Source of the DNA: Campylobacter majalis | Lineage (GTDB): Bacteria > Campylobacterota > Campylobacteria > Campylobacterales > Campylobacteraceae | DNA: 64,000 nucleotides | NCBI RefSeq assembly: GCF_905120465.1 | Contig: NZ_CAJHOF010000001.1 | Location: forward strand, 1 to 64,000 | Direction of reading: 5' to 3' | Shown here: positions 45,506 through 56,624 of the stretch, piece after piece | Layout: each line of letters opens with the position of its first letter | Numbering within the stretch: the stretch's first letter is position 1 | Translations under genes and position numbers: made by a program | The notes under the pieces: generated by a model | What the model was told of the DNA's origin: nothing | What the model saw: the letters and a program-made list of their open reading frames with translations, nothing else | Databases searched by the model: none

Positions 45506-46360
45506 TTAGTTCTCCGGCAAATTTTGCTTTAATGATTTTATAAAATTTTCATCAAGTTCGTTTAAATCAGGCAATTTAACCCTGACTTTTAAATACAAAT
45601 CTCCATATATTCCACTCTTTCTATTTTGCACACCATAACCTTTTAGACGAATTTTAGCACCAGTTTTTGTATTTTCATTTATCTTTATTGTGACATCTTT
45701 TTTGTATGTGCTTAGCTCAAATTTACCACCAAAAAGCATTGTTTTAAGTGGTATTTGCACCTCTTTTTCTAAATCATCGCCATCTCTTGTGTATTCATCA
45801 CTATCATTTATATTTACGCTTAATATCAAATCGCTACCACCCCTGCCCTTGCCTTTAATTCTCAATTTTTCAGCATTATTTATACCGGCTGGGATTTTTA
45901 TCTTTATACTCTCGCCTTCAAAGCTTATCCTATGCTCTCCACCAAGTATGGCCACATCAAATGGTATATTTATCTTTGCCGTGCTATCACTTTGTCCAAA
46001 CCCCGTATCAAAACCAAATCCAGAACTAAAACTACCCCTGCCAAAACCATTACCAAAGCTTCCATTGCCAAATATATTTTTAAGTATTTCGTCTAAATTT
46101 ACACCGCCTTGAGAACGTGCAAAATCGCTAAAATTTTGCCCACCAAACATACTATCGCCATATCTGTCATACTGAGCACGTTTATTCTCATCAGATAAAA
46201 TTTCATATGCAGCATTTATCTCTTTAAATTTTTCTTCAGCACCAGCCTCTTTGTTTATGTCTGGATGATATTTTCTTGCTAATCTACGATATGCTTTTTT
46301 TATCTCGTCAGCTGAAGCTGATTTGCTAACGCCCAATGTTTCATATAAACTTTCACTCAC
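45506..46360 (-). CDS. cbpA: DnaJ-like co-chaperone CbpA
   Basis: 284 aa: J domain with HPD ([16 protein letters not shown]), glycine/phenylalanine-rich linker ([14 protein letters not shown]...[21 protein letters not shown]), and two C-terminal beta-sandwich substrate-binding domains. It lacks the Cys-rich zinc domain, which makes it CbpA rather than full DnaJ. First gene of the heat-shock operon, divergent from htrA. Confidence 0.93.
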   Translation of the reverse strand: MSESLYETLGVSKSASADEIKKAYRRLARKYHPDINKEAGAEEKFKEINAAYEILSDENKRAQYDRYGDSMFGGQNFSDFARSQGGVNLDEILKNIFGNGSFGNGFGRGSFSSGFGFDTGFGQSDSTAKINIPFDVAILGGEHRISFEGESIKIKIPAGINNAEKLRIKGKGRGGSDLILSVNINDSDEYTRDGDDLEKEVQIPLKTMLFGGKFELSTYKKDVTIKINENTKTGAKIRLKGYGVQNRKSGIYGDLYLKVRVKLPDLNELDENFIKSLKQNLPEN

Positions 46361-46465
46361 TTTAATTTACCTTTTAATTAAATTATTGCTAATTGTATCA
46401 TAAAACTTTAGCCTAAGTCAATCAAGTTTATTTTTTTATTTTTTTAAATTTTGTTAAATTTTTGT

Positions 46466-46471
46466 TATAAT
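46466..46471 (+). promoter_or_regulatory. -10 box of htrA
   Basis: TATAAT preceded by TTTTTG, 58 bp upstream of the htrA ATG; a run of T at about 46430-46460 gives the periodic T-rich upstream region typical of Campylobacter sigma70 promoters. Confidence 0.6.
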
Positions 46472-46528
46472 CGCAGTCTTATAATTACAAAAACATAAAA
46501 TTTTATAACTATTTAAAGGATAGACAAA

Positions 46529-47947
46529 ATGAAAAAATTAACTCTCATATCGTTAATATCGGCTTCAGTGCTTTTTGCAAACAACATCATAATAGAAGAA
46601 GCTCCAAGTCAAACTACAAGAGTATCGCCTTTTGAAAACAAAGATGATACAATACTGTCATACCATAGCTCGATTGCAAAAGCAAAACAATCAGTTGTAA
46701 ATATATCCACTACAAAAAAGATAAACCATCCACAAAATGAATTGGGACAGATGTTTAACGATCCATTTTTTAGAGAATTTTTTGGATTTAATTTTGGCAT
46801 ACCAAAAGAGAGACAAAAATCGACATCACTAGGCTCTGGTGTAATAATCTCAAAAGAGGGCTACATAGTAACAAATTATCACGTTATAGAAGATAGCGAA
46901 CAAATCGTAGTTACTTTAACAAATAGCGATAAAGAATACAAAGCAAAACTAATAGGAAGCGATCCAAAAACAGACTTAGCAGTCATAAAAATAGATGAAA
47001 AAAACTTACAAGCTATTAAATTTGCAGACTCATCAAAGGTGCTTGAAGGAGACGTTGTATTTGCAATAGGAAATCCTTTTGGAGTTGGTAGCACTATTAC
47101 ACGCGGTATAATCTCTGCACTTAATAAAAACAACATAGGACTAAATCAATATGAAAATTTTATCCAAACTGATGCATCAATAAACCCTGGAAACTCAGGT
47201 GGAGCATTGGTTGATACAAGAGGTGCACTAATAGGCATAAACTCAGCTATACTATCACGTGGCGGAGATAGCTCTGGTATAGGATTTGCCATACCATCAA
47301 GCATGGTAAAAGACATTACAAAAAAACTAATTAGTGATGGAAAAATTGATCGCGGATATATAGGCGTCATGATATCAAATCTTACTGAAGCACAAAAAGA
47401 ACTATATCAAAACAAAGAAGGTGCATTAATCAGCAGTGTTGAAAAAGACTTTCCTGCTGATAAAGCAGGACTTAAAAGAGGTGATTTAGTAATCGATATA
47501 AACGGCAAAGTAGTAAAAAGTGCAAATGATTTAAAAAATATAATTGGCTCACTACAACCAAACGACGATATTACTTTAAAATACGAAAGAAACTCAAAAA
47601 TTTACGAAGCCAACCTTAAGCTATCTCGCGGCACAGATACTACACTAAACACAAAAGATACCATGCTAATAGATGGATTAAGCATATCAAATATAACTAG
47701 TGATATAAGATTGCATTATAAACTCTCAAACGAAATAGTAGGGGTGATGGTAACCGAAGTAAAACCAAACTCAAAAGCTGATGAATTTGGCTTTATTAGA
47801 GGCGACATAATCATGCAGGTGGGCGATGAAATAGTAAAAGACATACAGAGTTTTACTAAAGCAATAAACGATAAAAAGGGAAGCAAAACACTAGTTTGGG
47901 TAAATAGACGCGGGATTATGCAAGGACTTGTGGTTAAACAAAACTAA
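46529..47947 (+). CDS. htrA: Periplasmic serine protease/chaperone HtrA
   Basis: 472 aa: signal peptide to about residue 18, trypsin-like domain with His118 (TNYHVI), Asp149 (KTDLAVI), Ser223 (GNSGGAL), then two PDZ domains (KGYIGVMIS...; GVMVTEVKPNSKADEFGF). Degrades misfolded envelope proteins; in C. jejuni it is also secreted and cleaves E-cadherin. AAAGGATAGACAAA before the ATG. Divergent from cbpA, as part of the stress cluster. Confidence 0.95.
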   Translation: MKKLTLISLISASVLFANNIIIEEAPSQTTRVSPFENKDDTILSYHSSIAKAKQSVVNISTTKKINHPQNELGQMFNDPFFREFFGFNFGIPKERQKSTSLGSGVIISKEGYIVTNYHVIEDSEQIVVTLTNSDKEYKAKLIGSDPKTDLAVIKIDEKNLQAIKFADSSKVLEGDVVFAIGNPFGVGSTITRGIISALNKNNIGLNQYENFIQTDASINPGNSGGALVDTRGALIGINSAILSRGGDSSGIGFAIPSSMVKDITKKLISDGKIDRGYIGVMISNLTEAQKELYQNKEGALISSVEKDFPADKAGLKRGDLVIDINGKVVKSANDLKNIIGSLQPNDDITLKYERNSKIYEANLKLSRGTDTTLNTKDTMLIDGLSISNITSDIRLHYKLSNEIVGVMVTEVKPNSKADEFGFIRGDIIMQVGDEIVKDIQSFTKAINDKKGSKTLVWVNRRGIMQGLVVKQN

Positions 47948-47950
47948 TTT

Positions 47951-48000
47951 TAACACTCTCCCCTTCCTAAAATTAAAATAGGAGGGGGGATGTAGTGTTA
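47951..48000. terminator. Long hairpin after htrA
   Basis: Outer arms TAACACT (47951-47957) and AGTGTTA (47994-48000), inner arms CCCCTTCCTA (47960-47969) and TAGGAGGGGG (47979-47988), nine-base A/T loop. It may act as the htrA terminator although only TAAAT follows rather than a T-run. Unusually G/C-rich stem for this genome, with a G6 run at 47984-47989. Confidence 0.55.
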
Positions 48001-48190
48001 AATCCAAACAATAAAGCAAAATTTAATCCAAAAATCCACAAATATTTAGTAATTTTTTAAAATTTAAGCTGCTTAAATCATGATATATCAGTTAAAATTT
48101 TAAAATTTTGCAACAAAAACTATACTTTTTTAATGCAAACTTAAATGATATTTTTATAAAATCTAAGAACTTAAAACATAGGAGAAGCGA

Positions 48191-49411
48191 ATGAAAAAAG
48201 ATGTAAAAAAGGTAGTTTTGGCATATTCTGGCGGACTTGATACAAGCATTATATTAAAATGGCTTCAAGATGAGTATAAATGCGAAGTAGTAACATTTAC
48301 TGCAGATATTGGTCAAGGAGACGAGCTAGAAGCTGCTAAAGCAAAGGCGCTAAGCCTTGGCATAAAGCCTGAAAACATCTTTGTAGAAGACTTAAAAGAA
48401 GAATTTGTGCGCAATTATGTATTTCCAATGTTTAGAGCAAATGCAATCTATGAAGGAGAGTATTTGCTTGGCACATCTATTGCACGTCCGCTTATTGCAA
48501 AACGTCAAGCACAAATCGCAAAACAAACAGGAGCTGACGGCGTAAGCCACGGTGCAACAGGCAAAGGCAACGATCAAGTAAGATTTGAGCTAGGATACTA
48601 CTCACAAAATCCTGATTTAGTAGTTATCGCTCCGTGGCGTGAGTGGGACTTAAATAGTCGCGAAAAGCTTTTAGCTTATGCTAAAGCAAACGGAATAGAC
48701 ATCAGCACAAAACCTGGCAAAAGTCCGTATTCAATGGATGCAAATTTACTACATATAAGCTACGAAGGACTTGTGCTAGAAGATCCAGCAAATGCACCAG
48801 AAAATGATATGTGGAGATGGGTAGTAAGCCCAAAAGAAGCACCAAATGAGAGTGAGATTATAAAAATAACTTATGAAAAAGGCGATCCAGTTGAAATAAA
48901 CGGCAAAAGACTAACACCAGCTGAAATTTTAACAGAACTTAATAGACTTGGTGCAAAACACGGCATTGGTAGGCTTGACATAGTTGAAAATCGCTTTGTA
49001 GGTATGAAAAGTAGAGGTTGTTATGAGACGCCGGGCGGAACAATAATGTTAAAAGCACACAGAGCAATAGAGAGTATAACACTAGACAAAGGTGCAGCCC
49101 ACCTAAAAGATGAGCTAATGCCACGCTATGCTGAGCTGATTTATAATGGATTTTGGTTTAGTCCAGAGCGCGAGATGCTACAAGCTGCAATCGATAAAAC
49201 TCAAGAGCATGTAAATGGCGTAGTAGAGCTTGAGCTATACAAGGGCAATGTCATAATCCTAGGTAGAAAAAGTGAAAATGATAGCTTGTTTGACGAGGCA
49301 TTTAGCACGTTTGAAGAAGATTCAGTATATGACCAAACAGATGCAAAAGGCTTTATTAAACTAAATGCATTAAGGTTTATCATCGCTGGAAAAAATGGTA
49401 GAAAATTTTAA
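48191..49411 (+). CDS. argG: Argininosuccinate synthase
   Basis: 406 aa, arginine synthesis from citrulline and aspartate. ATP pyrophosphatase loop AYSGGLDTS at residues 10-18; [27 protein letters not shown] and [14 protein letters not shown] are family signatures. TAGGAGAAGCG precedes the ATG. Followed by rplI after 16 bp; the order argG-rplI-hslV-hslU-era is as in C. jejuni. Confidence 0.97.
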   Translation: MKKDVKKVVLAYSGGLDTSIILKWLQDEYKCEVVTFTADIGQGDELEAAKAKALSLGIKPENIFVEDLKEEFVRNYVFPMFRANAIYEGEYLLGTSIARPLIAKRQAQIAKQTGADGVSHGATGKGNDQVRFELGYYSQNPDLVVIAPWREWDLNSREKLLAYAKANGIDISTKPGKSPYSMDANLLHISYEGLVLEDPANAPENDMWRWVVSPKEAPNESEIIKITYEKGDPVEINGKRLTPAEILTELNRLGAKHGIGRLDIVENRFVGMKSRGCYETPGGTIMLKAHRAIESITLDKGAAHLKDELMPRYAELIYNGFWFSPEREMLQAAIDKTQEHVNGVVELELYKGNVIILGRKSENDSLFDEAFSTFEEDSVYDQTDAKGFIKLNALRFIIAGKNGRKF

Positions 49412-49427
49412 AATTTAAGGAAAAAAG

Positions 49428-49877
49428 ATGAAAGTATTATTAACAAAAGATGTAAAAGGGCTTGGAAAAGCTGGTGAGATAAAAGAGGTAAAAGACGGAT
49501 ATGCAAATAACTTTTTAATCGGCAAAGGTTTAGCACAGGCTGCAACTCCAGCCGTTTTAAGACAGTACGAAGCAGAACAAAGAAGAAAAGCTGAAGAGTT
49601 AAAGTATGAAATTTCAAATCTTGAAAAACTAAAAAATGAGCTTGAAAAAGTAAAAGTAATCATTAAAAAACAACTTGGTGCAAATGGTGCGTTGTTTGGC
49701 TCTGTATCAAAAGACGAAATTTCAACCGAACTTGAAAAAACACACCATCTAATAGTCGATAAAAAATCAATAGAAATAGATCACAACCACCTAAAAGCCG
49801 TTGGAGTGTATGAACTAAATGTCAAACTAGGTCATGCTATAGTAGCTAAATTAAAAGTTGAAGTGGTAGGCGAGTAA
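49428..49877 (+). CDS. rplI: 50S ribosomal protein L9
   Basis: 149 aa, normal length. N-terminal RNA-binding part [36 protein letters not shown], long connecting helix, and C-terminal domain. TAAGGAAAAAAG ribosome-binding site. Its stop overlaps the hslV ATG (TAATG). Confidence 0.97.
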   Translation: MKVLLTKDVKGLGKAGEIKEVKDGYANNFLIGKGLAQAATPAVLRQYEAEQRRKAEELKYEISNLEKLKNELEKVKVIIKKQLGANGALFGSVSKDEISTELEKTHHLIVDKKSIEIDHNHLKAVGVYELNVKLGHAIVAKLKVEVVGE

Positions 49878-50419
49878 TGTTTCATGCAACAACCATACTT
49901 GCCTACAAAGGCAAAGATAAATCGGTAATAGGTGGAGATGGGCAAGTTAGCTTTGGCAACACTGTACTAAAAGGCAATGCCGTAAAAATACGCAAGATTA
50001 AAGACGGCAAAGTTTTGGCTGGATTTGCTGGTAGCACAGCAGATGCCTTCAATCTCTTTGATATGTTTGAATCAAAGCTTGAAGTAGCAAAAGGGGACTT
50101 GCTAAAAGCCGTTGTGGAATTTAGTAAAGAGTGGAGAAAAGATAAATATTTACGCAAACTTGAAGCCATGATGCTTGTGCTAAATAGGGACAAAATTTTC
50201 TTATTAAGCGGAACTGGTGATGTCATAGAGCCAGAAGATGGCAAAATAGCGGCTATAGGAAGTGGTGGAAACTACGCACTATCAGCTGCTCGTGCATTAG
50301 ATAGACTGGCCAATATCGATGCTGAAACTCTTGTAAAAGAGAGCTTAAATATAGCTGGTGAAATTTGCATATACACAAACACCAACATAAAAACTTACGT
50401 AATCGAGGATGAAAAATAA
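49877..50419 (+). CDS. hslV: ATP-dependent protease subunit HslV
   Basis: 180 aa, proteasome-like threonine peptidase. Thr at [12 protein letters not shown] becomes the N-terminal nucleophile after processing; the four-residue prosegment MFHA is a little longer than in E. coli. [14 protein letters not shown] and [13 protein letters not shown] match the family. Overlaps both rplI and hslU by one base. Confidence 0.96.
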   Translation: MFHATTILAYKGKDKSVIGGDGQVSFGNTVLKGNAVKIRKIKDGKVLAGFAGSTADAFNLFDMFESKLEVAKGDLLKAVVEFSKEWRKDKYLRKLEAMMLVLNRDKIFLLSGTGDVIEPEDGKIAAIGSGGNYALSAARALDRLANIDAETLVKESLNIAGEICIYTNTNIKTYVIEDEK

Positions 50420-51741
50420 TGAACATGACACCAAGGCAGATAGTTGAGTTTTTAGATGATTATGTAATCGGACAAAAAGATGCTAAAAAAATCATCGCTA
50501 TCGCACTAAGAAATCGCTACCGAAGAATGAAATTAGAAAAAGAGCTACAAGATGACATAATGCCAAAAAATATATTAATGATAGGCTCAACAGGTGTTGG
50601 CAAAACCGAAATCGCAAGACGACTATCAAAGATGATGGGTTTGCCATTTGTTAAAGTTGAGGCAAGTAAATATACAGAAGTTGGCTTTGTCGGACGAGAT
50701 GTTGAGAGCATGGTTAGAGATTTAGTTATGGCTTCGTATAATCTAGTAAAGCAAGAACAAAGCGATAAAAATAAAGACAAGATAAACGAATACATCGAAG
50801 ATAAAATAATTAAAAAATTATTGCCACCACTGCCAAAGGGTGCAAGCGATGAAAAACAAGCCGATTATGAAAAAAGCTATGAAAAAATGCTATCAAAGCT
50901 AAGAAATGGCGACTTAGATGATCTAAATATAGAGATAGAGGTGCAGCAGCCAACTCTATCTGAAAATGCAAATATACCGCCTGATATGGCTCAAATGCAA
51001 GAGAGTTTTATAAAGATTATTGGCATGACAAATAAATCTGTTAAAAAAGAGATGAAAATCAAAGATGCCAAAAAAGCCCTAGAAAACGAAGCAAACGAGA
51101 GCATATTAAATATAGAAGACATAAAAACAGAAGCTTTAAGACGTGCAGAAAACGAAGGCATAATATTTATCGATGAGATAGATAAAGTCGCCGTTAGTTC
51201 TGGTAATTCAGGTCGTCAAGATCCTAGCAAAGAGGGTGTCCAGCGTGATTTGTTGCCGATAGTTGAAGGCTCACTTATCTCAACAAAATTTGGAAACATA
51301 AAAACAGATCATATTTTATTTATAGCAGCTGGTGCATTTCACATATCAAAACCAAGCGATATCATACCAGAGCTTCAAGGACGTTTTCCGCTAAGAGTTG
51401 AGCTAAGCAGTCTTGATGAAGAGACATTGTATAAAATTTTAACTCAGCCTAAAAACTCACTTTTACGTCAATACAAAGCACTTTTAAAAACAGAAAATGT
51501 CGAGCTTGTGTTTGATGATGAAGCTATACATGAGATAGCCAAAATCGCACAAAATGCAAATGAGAGCATGGAAGATATCGGTGCTAGACGTCTGCATACG
51601 GTTATTGAAAGAGTGTTAGAAGAGATTAGTTTTGAAGCAAGCGATAGAAGTGGCGAGACAATAACTATTACAAAACAAGTAGTTCAAGAGCGTCTAAGCG
51701 AAGTCGTAAAAGATCAAGACTTAGCAAGATATATATTGTAA
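50419..51741 (+). CDS. hslU: HslU ATPase subunit
   Basis: 440 aa AAA+ unfoldase partner of HslV. N-terminal [21 protein letters not shown], Walker [14 protein letters not shown], Walker [12 protein letters not shown], sensor/arginine region [14 protein letters not shown], and the conserved C-terminal DLARYIL that docks into HslV. Followed by era after 8 bp. Confidence 0.96.
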   Translation: MNMTPRQIVEFLDDYVIGQKDAKKIIAIALRNRYRRMKLEKELQDDIMPKNILMIGSTGVGKTEIARRLSKMMGLPFVKVEASKYTEVGFVGRDVESMVRDLVMASYNLVKQEQSDKNKDKINEYIEDKIIKKLLPPLPKGASDEKQADYEKSYEKMLSKLRNGDLDDLNIEIEVQQPTLSENANIPPDMAQMQESFIKIIGMTNKSVKKEMKIKDAKKALENEANESILNIEDIKTEALRRAENEGIIFIDEIDKVAVSSGNSGRQDPSKEGVQRDLLPIVEGSLISTKFGNIKTDHILFIAAGAFHISKPSDIIPELQGRFPLRVELSSLDEETLYKILTQPKNSLLRQYKALLKTENVELVFDDEAIHEIAKIAQNANESMEDIGARRLHTVIERVLEEISFEASDRSGETITITKQVVQERLSEVVKDQDLARYIL

Positions 51742-51749
51742 GGAATTTT

Positions 51750-52625
51750 ATGAAATCGGGCTTTGTAAGTATCATCGGACGAACAAACGCAGGTAAAAGC
51801 TCTATGCTAAATGCCTTATTAAATGAAAAAATAACAATCGTATCGCACAAGCAAAACGCCACACGTCGCAAGATAAACGGCATAGTCATGCATGAAAATA
51901 ACCAAATAATATTTATCGATACGCCAGGTCTTCACAAAAGCGACAAAACGCTAAACAAGCTAATGATTGAAGATGCGATTAAGGCTATGGGTGATTGCGA
52001 TGCGATACTGTTTTTAGCCTGTATTCATGATGATGTTACAGATTATGAGAATTTTTTAGCACTCAATCCAACAAAGCCCCATATTTTGGTGCTAACAAAG
52101 GTAGATGAAGTAAAAAATGAAGACGTGTTAGCTAAAATTTCAAACTACGAAAAATATGCTACTAATTTCAAAGCACTAATACCATTTAGCACCAAACACA
52201 AAACATATCAAAAGCCCTTACTAGACGAGATATCAAAACTCCTACCCAATCATCCATATTTCTTTGATCCAGAGTTCATAACAAACACAAATGAAAAAGA
52301 AATTTTTAGAGAATTTATACTTGAGTCAATTTATGAAAATTTAAGCGATGAGATACCATATTCAAGCGATGTAGTAATAAATAAAGTCATTGAAAACTCT
52401 CAGCTAACGCAAATTTATGCCACAATCATCACAGAAAAAACAACTCACAGAGCAATGATAATTGGCAAAAACGGTAATACGATAAAAAGAATTGGGATAA
52501 ATGCCAGAAAATTGATTGCAAATTTAACACAAAAAAAGATATTTTTAAAGCTTGAAGTGCAGATAAAAAAGGGCTGGAGCAAAGACGAAAACTATATAAA
52601 GAAACTAAATGAAACAAACACTTAA
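51750..52625 (+). CDS. era: GTPase Era
   Basis: 291 aa ribosome-assembly GTPase. G1 [10 protein letters not shown]3 DTPGLH, G4 TKVD, then a C-terminal KH domain ([21 protein letters not shown]) that binds 16S rRNA. AAGGAATTTT before the ATG. The end overlaps the next gene by 17 bp, so the competence operon is coupled to this housekeeping run. Confidence 0.96.
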   Translation: MKSGFVSIIGRTNAGKSSMLNALLNEKITIVSHKQNATRRKINGIVMHENNQIIFIDTPGLHKSDKTLNKLMIEDAIKAMGDCDAILFLACIHDDVTDYENFLALNPTKPHILVLTKVDEVKNEDVLAKISNYEKYATNFKALIPFSTKHKTYQKPLLDEISKLLPNHPYFFDPEFITNTNEKEIFREFILESIYENLSDEIPYSSDVVINKVIENSQLTQIYATIITEKTTHRAMIIGKNGNTIKRIGINARKLIANLTQKKIFLKLEVQIKKGWSKDENYIKKLNETNT

Positions 52626-54123
52626 CAAAAACAAAAATTATACCATCACAATCGATGTTTATAACGATTTTATCGCAAAATATGATACCAGTGAAGTGGA
52701 TATTTTTTTGCTTAATAAAGCAAATTTAAAAAAGGAAAATTTCTATATCTCATACTTAAAACATAAAGATGTCCAATCAGCAACAATCGAAATTCCAAGC
52801 AGTATATCAAGCGAGGATTTAGAAAACCAAATCACTATAAAAACATATGAAGAGCTAAATTTAGACACTATAAATGAATATAAAATAACATATATGCAAA
52901 TGCCATTTTCTAGTCATGATAGCAATTATTTTAACGTATATGCCATCGATTTTAATGCCCTAAAATCAAAATTTCAAACAACTATAACCAATATACACTT
53001 TTTAGATTTTATTGCCTATACCCCACTTTTATATCAGTGTGCTTACAGCAAAAATTTACTACCAAACGCAACATCAGATGTTTTTATAAACATAAGCAAA
53101 GATGATGCATTTATAAGCATTTATAAGCAAGGAGAGCATTTCATATCTCGTCCATTAAGATACGATTTAGAATATATCAAGGATAAATATTTTGAGTTAT
53201 CTGGCGAGAGATTAGACAATGATAGTTTTTATCAAATGCTTAATAAAATCGATATAGACAATGAGAGTTTGCAATCAAAACAAATAAAATCTGTCTTTAA
53301 AGAGTGTTTTTCATACATATACGATGTGTTAAATTCTCTATCTAGAATTTACTCACTAAATATCACAACAGCATATATAGATATAGACACATACAATATA
53401 CAAGGCTTAGTTGATTTATGTGCCAAAGAACTAGAAATAAATGCATCTTTACTAAATATATCAACACATTTAAACGCTAAAAATTTTAAGTTAGCACAAA
53501 TTCACAATTTGATGCAACTTAAAAGCATAGAATACAAGCAAAATCAAGACGATAGCTTTAACTTTACCATATTTAAAAGACCAGATCCATTTTTGCAACG
53601 CCAAAGTGGGAAATTCATAATAACAATCGCAGGATGTGCCTTATTGTCTTTATTATATCCTGCATATAATTATACATATGGATATTATTTAGAAAATCAA
53701 AAAGAAATTTTAAACCAAGAATATAAAGAAAAATATGCCATAGAGCAAAATATACGCACCAAAATAGCAACTATAGAAAATGCACAAAACGAAGTTAAAA
53801 AAAGCATAAAAGAGCAAAGTGATAAGCTTGAATTTCGCAAAAAACTACTAAATGAAATAGAATACAAAAAAAGCGGCTATATAATGAAGTCAAAAGCACT
53901 ATATGATATTTCAAACATGTTTAATAAAAATGGTGTATCAATGAAATCCATAAAGCAAGACAACAATCAAATAACCATCAATGCGATAAGCCAAGACGAA
54001 AAGCGAATAACTGATTTAATAAAGCAAATAAGTGCAAATGATAAAATTAACGTAAGCACGAAAAAAATATATTTTAATAGCGATTTAAGATATGAAAGCA
54101 ATATAACAATGGAGCTAAAATGA
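52609..54123 (+). CDS. PilM-PilN-like fusion protein of the DNA-uptake system
   Basis: 504 aa. Residues ~1-335 are cytosolic and divergent but arranged like an actin-like PilM/GspL domain ([25 protein letters not shown]). One membrane helix around residues 340-362 ([20 protein letters not shown]). A coiled coil and a PilN-like periplasmic ferredoxin-like domain follow ([33 protein letters not shown]). Position directly ahead of PilO- and PilP-like genes and a secretin supports this. Sequence identity to known families is low, so the fold assignment is an inference. Confidence 0.65.
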   Translation: MKQTLNKNKNYTITIDVYNDFIAKYDTSEVDIFLLNKANLKKENFYISYLKHKDVQSATIEIPSSISSEDLENQITIKTYEELNLDTINEYKITYMQMPFSSHDSNYFNVYAIDFNALKSKFQTTITNIHFLDFIAYTPLLYQCAYSKNLLPNATSDVFINISKDDAFISIYKQGEHFISRPLRYDLEYIKDKYFELSGERLDNDSFYQMLNKIDIDNESLQSKQIKSVFKECFSYIYDVLNSLSRIYSLNITTAYIDIDTYNIQGLVDLCAKELEINASLLNISTHLNAKNFKLAQIHNLMQLKSIEYKQNQDDSFNFTIFKRPDPFLQRQSGKFIITIAGCALLSLLYPAYNYTYGYYLENQKEILNQEYKEKYAIEQNIRTKIATIENAQNEVKKSIKEQSDKLEFRKKLLNEIEYKKSGYIMKSKALYDISNMFNKNGVSMKSIKQDNNQITINAISQDEKRITDLIKQISANDKINVSTKKIYFNSDLRYESNITMELK

Positions 54124-54767
54124 ATAAAATTTTAGACAATATTGATAAATATTTTGAACAAAAAAGCCAAAGTGAATCTACTATTTTAACTTATGGCGTA
54201 GGCTTGATAATAGTGGCTTTTGTCTATTTTTTGTTATTTGATATATCGGCTGAATATTTTGAAGAACACAACAATCATTACACTGACATAGAGGCCAGAC
54301 TAGTAAACACAAATCACTACTTAAAAATGGTAAGCTCGGCTGATGGATTAGACACAAATTATGCCATCAATGCACAAACAAACATACTAAACGGATTAAG
54401 ATTAAAACTTGATGGCATAAATAAACAAAATGAATATTTTGACACAAAACTTAAAGAATTGTCGTTTTTGTTGTTTAATGAGCAAAATTGGGCGAAATTT
54501 CTAGATGATTTAGTTGTATTAGCACAAAGAAATGACATAACTATACAAAGCATAAGCAATGAATTTAAAGAGCCAACTATACAAAAAGTTGAGCAATTTT
54601 TAAATATTAACATAAAAGCAAATGGGGATTTTAAGGATCTAGTAAGCTACATAGACGCGATAGAAAAATCAAAATTAGTAGTTGATTTAAACAGATTAGA
54701 TATCAACTCATCATCAAATAAATTAAACTCAGATATAGGAATTGCTGTATGGGGAATAAAATATTAA
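54120..54767 (+). CDS. PilO-like inner-membrane protein
   Basis: 215 aa: short cytosolic N-terminus, one membrane helix (ILTYGVGLIIVAFVYFLLFDI, residues ~22-42), coiled coil, then a periplasmic ferredoxin-like domain (WAKFLDDLVVLAQRNDITIQSISNEFKE...VSYIDAIEKSKLVVDLNRLDI). Overlaps the PilMN gene by 4 bp and the PilP-like gene by 19 bp. Forms the alignment subcomplex with its neighbours, by analogy to type IV pilus systems. Confidence 0.7.
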   Translation: MNKILDNIDKYFEQKSQSESTILTYGVGLIIVAFVYFLLFDISAEYFEEHNNHYTDIEARLVNTNHYLKMVSSADGLDTNYAINAQTNILNGLRLKLDGINKQNEYFDTKLKELSFLLFNEQNWAKFLDDLVVLAQRNDITIQSISNEFKEPTIQKVEQFLNINIKANGDFKDLVSYIDAIEKSKLVVDLNRLDINSSSNKLNSDIGIAVWGIKY

Positions 54768-55153
54768 TAAAAATTAAAATTTTACTACTTTTTGTCGTTT
54801 ATTTATGTGCTGATACCAATTCCACTGATGCTATTTTTGATAAAATTTCGGCATCTAGAAACGGACTTAGTCCAATGCAACTTCAAAACATAAAAAATCC
54901 ATTTTTAAACACATCCAATCAACAAGAAACAATACAAATTATAAAAAACGAAAATACTCAATCTCACAAACTACAAGCAATAATATCAAACAAAGTCAAA
55001 ATAAATAATGTTTGGTATGGGTTAAATGATGAGATAGATATCGGTAAAATTGTTAAAATTTCATTCTCAAATGTTATAATACATAATGAAAAAACTGGTA
55101 AAGTTCAAATTTTAAATATGGCAAGGAACATCGCAAATGTCGAAACTAAATAG
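54749..55153 (+). CDS. ctsR: PilP-like periplasmic protein (CtsR)
   Basis: 134 aa: signal or anchor helix (KILIKIKILLLFVVYLCA), proline-containing linker (KNPFLN, the PilP/GspC NPF-type motif), and a small beta domain (HKLQAIISNKVKINNVWYGLNDEIDIGKIVKISFSNVII) of the HR/PilP type that contacts the secretin. Directly precedes the secretin gene, as ctsR precedes ctsD in C. jejuni. Overlaps both neighbours. Confidence 0.7.
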   Translation: MGNKILIKIKILLLFVVYLCADTNSTDAIFDKISASRNGLSPMQLQNIKNPFLNTSNQQETIQIIKNENTQSHKLQAIISNKVKINNVWYGLNDEIDIGKIVKISFSNVIIHNEKTGKVQILNMARNIANVETK

Positions 55154-56624
55154 AGTAATTTTTATTATATCTTTTGCATTAATTACAATTACAAATGCAA
55201 ATAGTTGCCTTAGTAAAAAATTTAGCATGAAAATAACAAGTGATGTCAATTTAATCGAAGCAATAGAGCAACTATCTGATATGTGTAATTTTAGTATTGT
55301 AATTACAGATAATCACGCAAAATCGATGCTGCATGACAACTCAAGCATCAACATAAAGCAGATGGATTTAAATCAAATTTTTGACATAATTTTAAGCGAG
55401 AAAAATCTACACTATGATTTTAATGGCAATGTTCTTAAAATTTCATCTTTAAAAAGCAAAACATTTAAAATAGACTATATAACATCTATACGCGAAGGAC
55501 GTGCCACGACAAAAGCATCAGTTGATTCATCGCCTGTTGAAGTAGGAGAAAATCAAACAAATACACAAAATCAAACAAACAGTTTAAATCAAGATAATAT
55601 CATCCAAACAATAGAAAAATTTGATTTTTGGGAAAAGCTTGATGCTGAGCTAAAAGCGATATTAAACAACACAAGCGATGCGATTGAGGCTCCGGATCCA
55701 ATCATAAATCAAAATGCCGGACTAATCACAGTAACTGGCACACCATCACAATTAAAGCGTGTCAAATCATACATAACTCATGTCCAACAACGCCTAAAAC
55801 GTCAAGTAGTAATAGATGTATCAATTATCTCTGTTGAACTTGCAAACGAATACAAAAAAGGCATTGATTGGAGCAAATTTCAACTAGGCTTTAACACATA
55901 CTTAAACAGCGATCAAACAAGCCCATCTAACCTAATAACATCACGAACAAATAGTGGTGGTTGGCAAAATTCTCTAACAATTTCAGCAAATTTAAATCTC
56001 AGTATAGATGGGGTTATAAATTTCTTAGAAACAAATGGCAAAACTAAAGTCGTATCAAGCCCAAAAATCACAACCCTAAATAACCAACAAGCACTAATCT
56101 CAGTCGGAGATAATATAAACTACCGTGTAATGGAGCAAACAGATAGTGGCTCTGCACTCTCTGATAGACGCACAACCACATACAAACAATACTCAGTTTT
56201 TATAGGAATTTTACTAAATCTACTTCCTGAAATTTCTGATGATAATAAAATCATGCTTCGTGTTAATCCATCGCTTAGTAACTTCAAATACAGAGACGAT
56301 GACTCGACCACGCAAAATTTAGCAATTAGAGAGATTGCACCAGACACCTTGCAAAAGAAGCTCTCAACAGTGGTATATGTAAATAGTGGCGATACGATAA
56401 TTTTGGGTGGTTTAATCGGACAAACAAAAGCCAAAGACAATACTCGTGTGCCATTACTAGCAGATATTCCGCTAATTGGAGCGGCTTTTAAAAGCACAAA
56501 AGATGTAGTTCGCACGACAGAGCTTGTGTTTGTTATAACGCCTAGAGTTGTTGATCTGCAAGATATAAGACCAACAAAACAAAGCTTAAAAGATCTTGGT
56601 TTTTCAAAGTCCATATATGAATAA
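55137..56624 (+). CDS. ctsD: Secretin of the DNA-uptake system (CtsD/PilQ/MshL-like)
   Basis: 495 aa outer-membrane pore. Signal peptide, N0/STN domain (KITSDVNLIEAIEQLSDMCNFSIVITD), N1 domain (AGLITVTGTPSQLKRVKSYITHVQQRLKRQVVIDVSIISVELANEYKKGIDW), then the secretin beta-barrel (KVVSSPKITTLNNQQALISVGDNI, VPLLADIPLIGAAFKS, TELVFVITPRVV). Needed for DNA import in C. jejuni. Overlaps ctsR by 17 bp. Confidence 0.9.
   Translation: MSKLNRVIFIISFALITITNANSCLSKKFSMKITSDVNLIEAIEQLSDMCNFSIVITDNHAKSMLHDNSSINIKQMDLNQIFDIILSEKNLHYDFNGNVLKISSLKSKTFKIDYITSIREGRATTKASVDSSPVEVGENQTNTQNQTNSLNQDNIIQTIEKFDFWEKLDAELKAILNNTSDAIEAPDPIINQNAGLITVTGTPSQLKRVKSYITHVQQRLKRQVVIDVSIISVELANEYKKGIDWSKFQLGFNTYLNSDQTSPSNLITSRTNSGGWQNSLTISANLNLSIDGVINFLETNGKTKVVSSPKITTLNNQQALISVGDNINYRVMEQTDSGSALSDRRTTTYKQYSVFIGILLNLLPEISDDNKIMLRVNPSLSNFKYRDDDSTTQNLAIREIAPDTLQKKLSTVVYVNSGDTIILGGLIGQTKAKDNTRVPLLADIPLIGAAFKSTKDVVRTTELVFVITPRVVDLQDIRPTKQSLKDLGFSKSIYE

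Noticed and set aside
46361-46528. HspR (HAIR-type) operator upstream of cbpA
   Set aside because: Only a half-like CTTGATT near 46420 was seen, without the matching inverted half at the right distance.
47984-47989. G6 run as a third phase-variation tract
   Set aside because: It is intergenic, only six bases, and forms one arm of a hairpin; no frame or promoter spacing depends on it.
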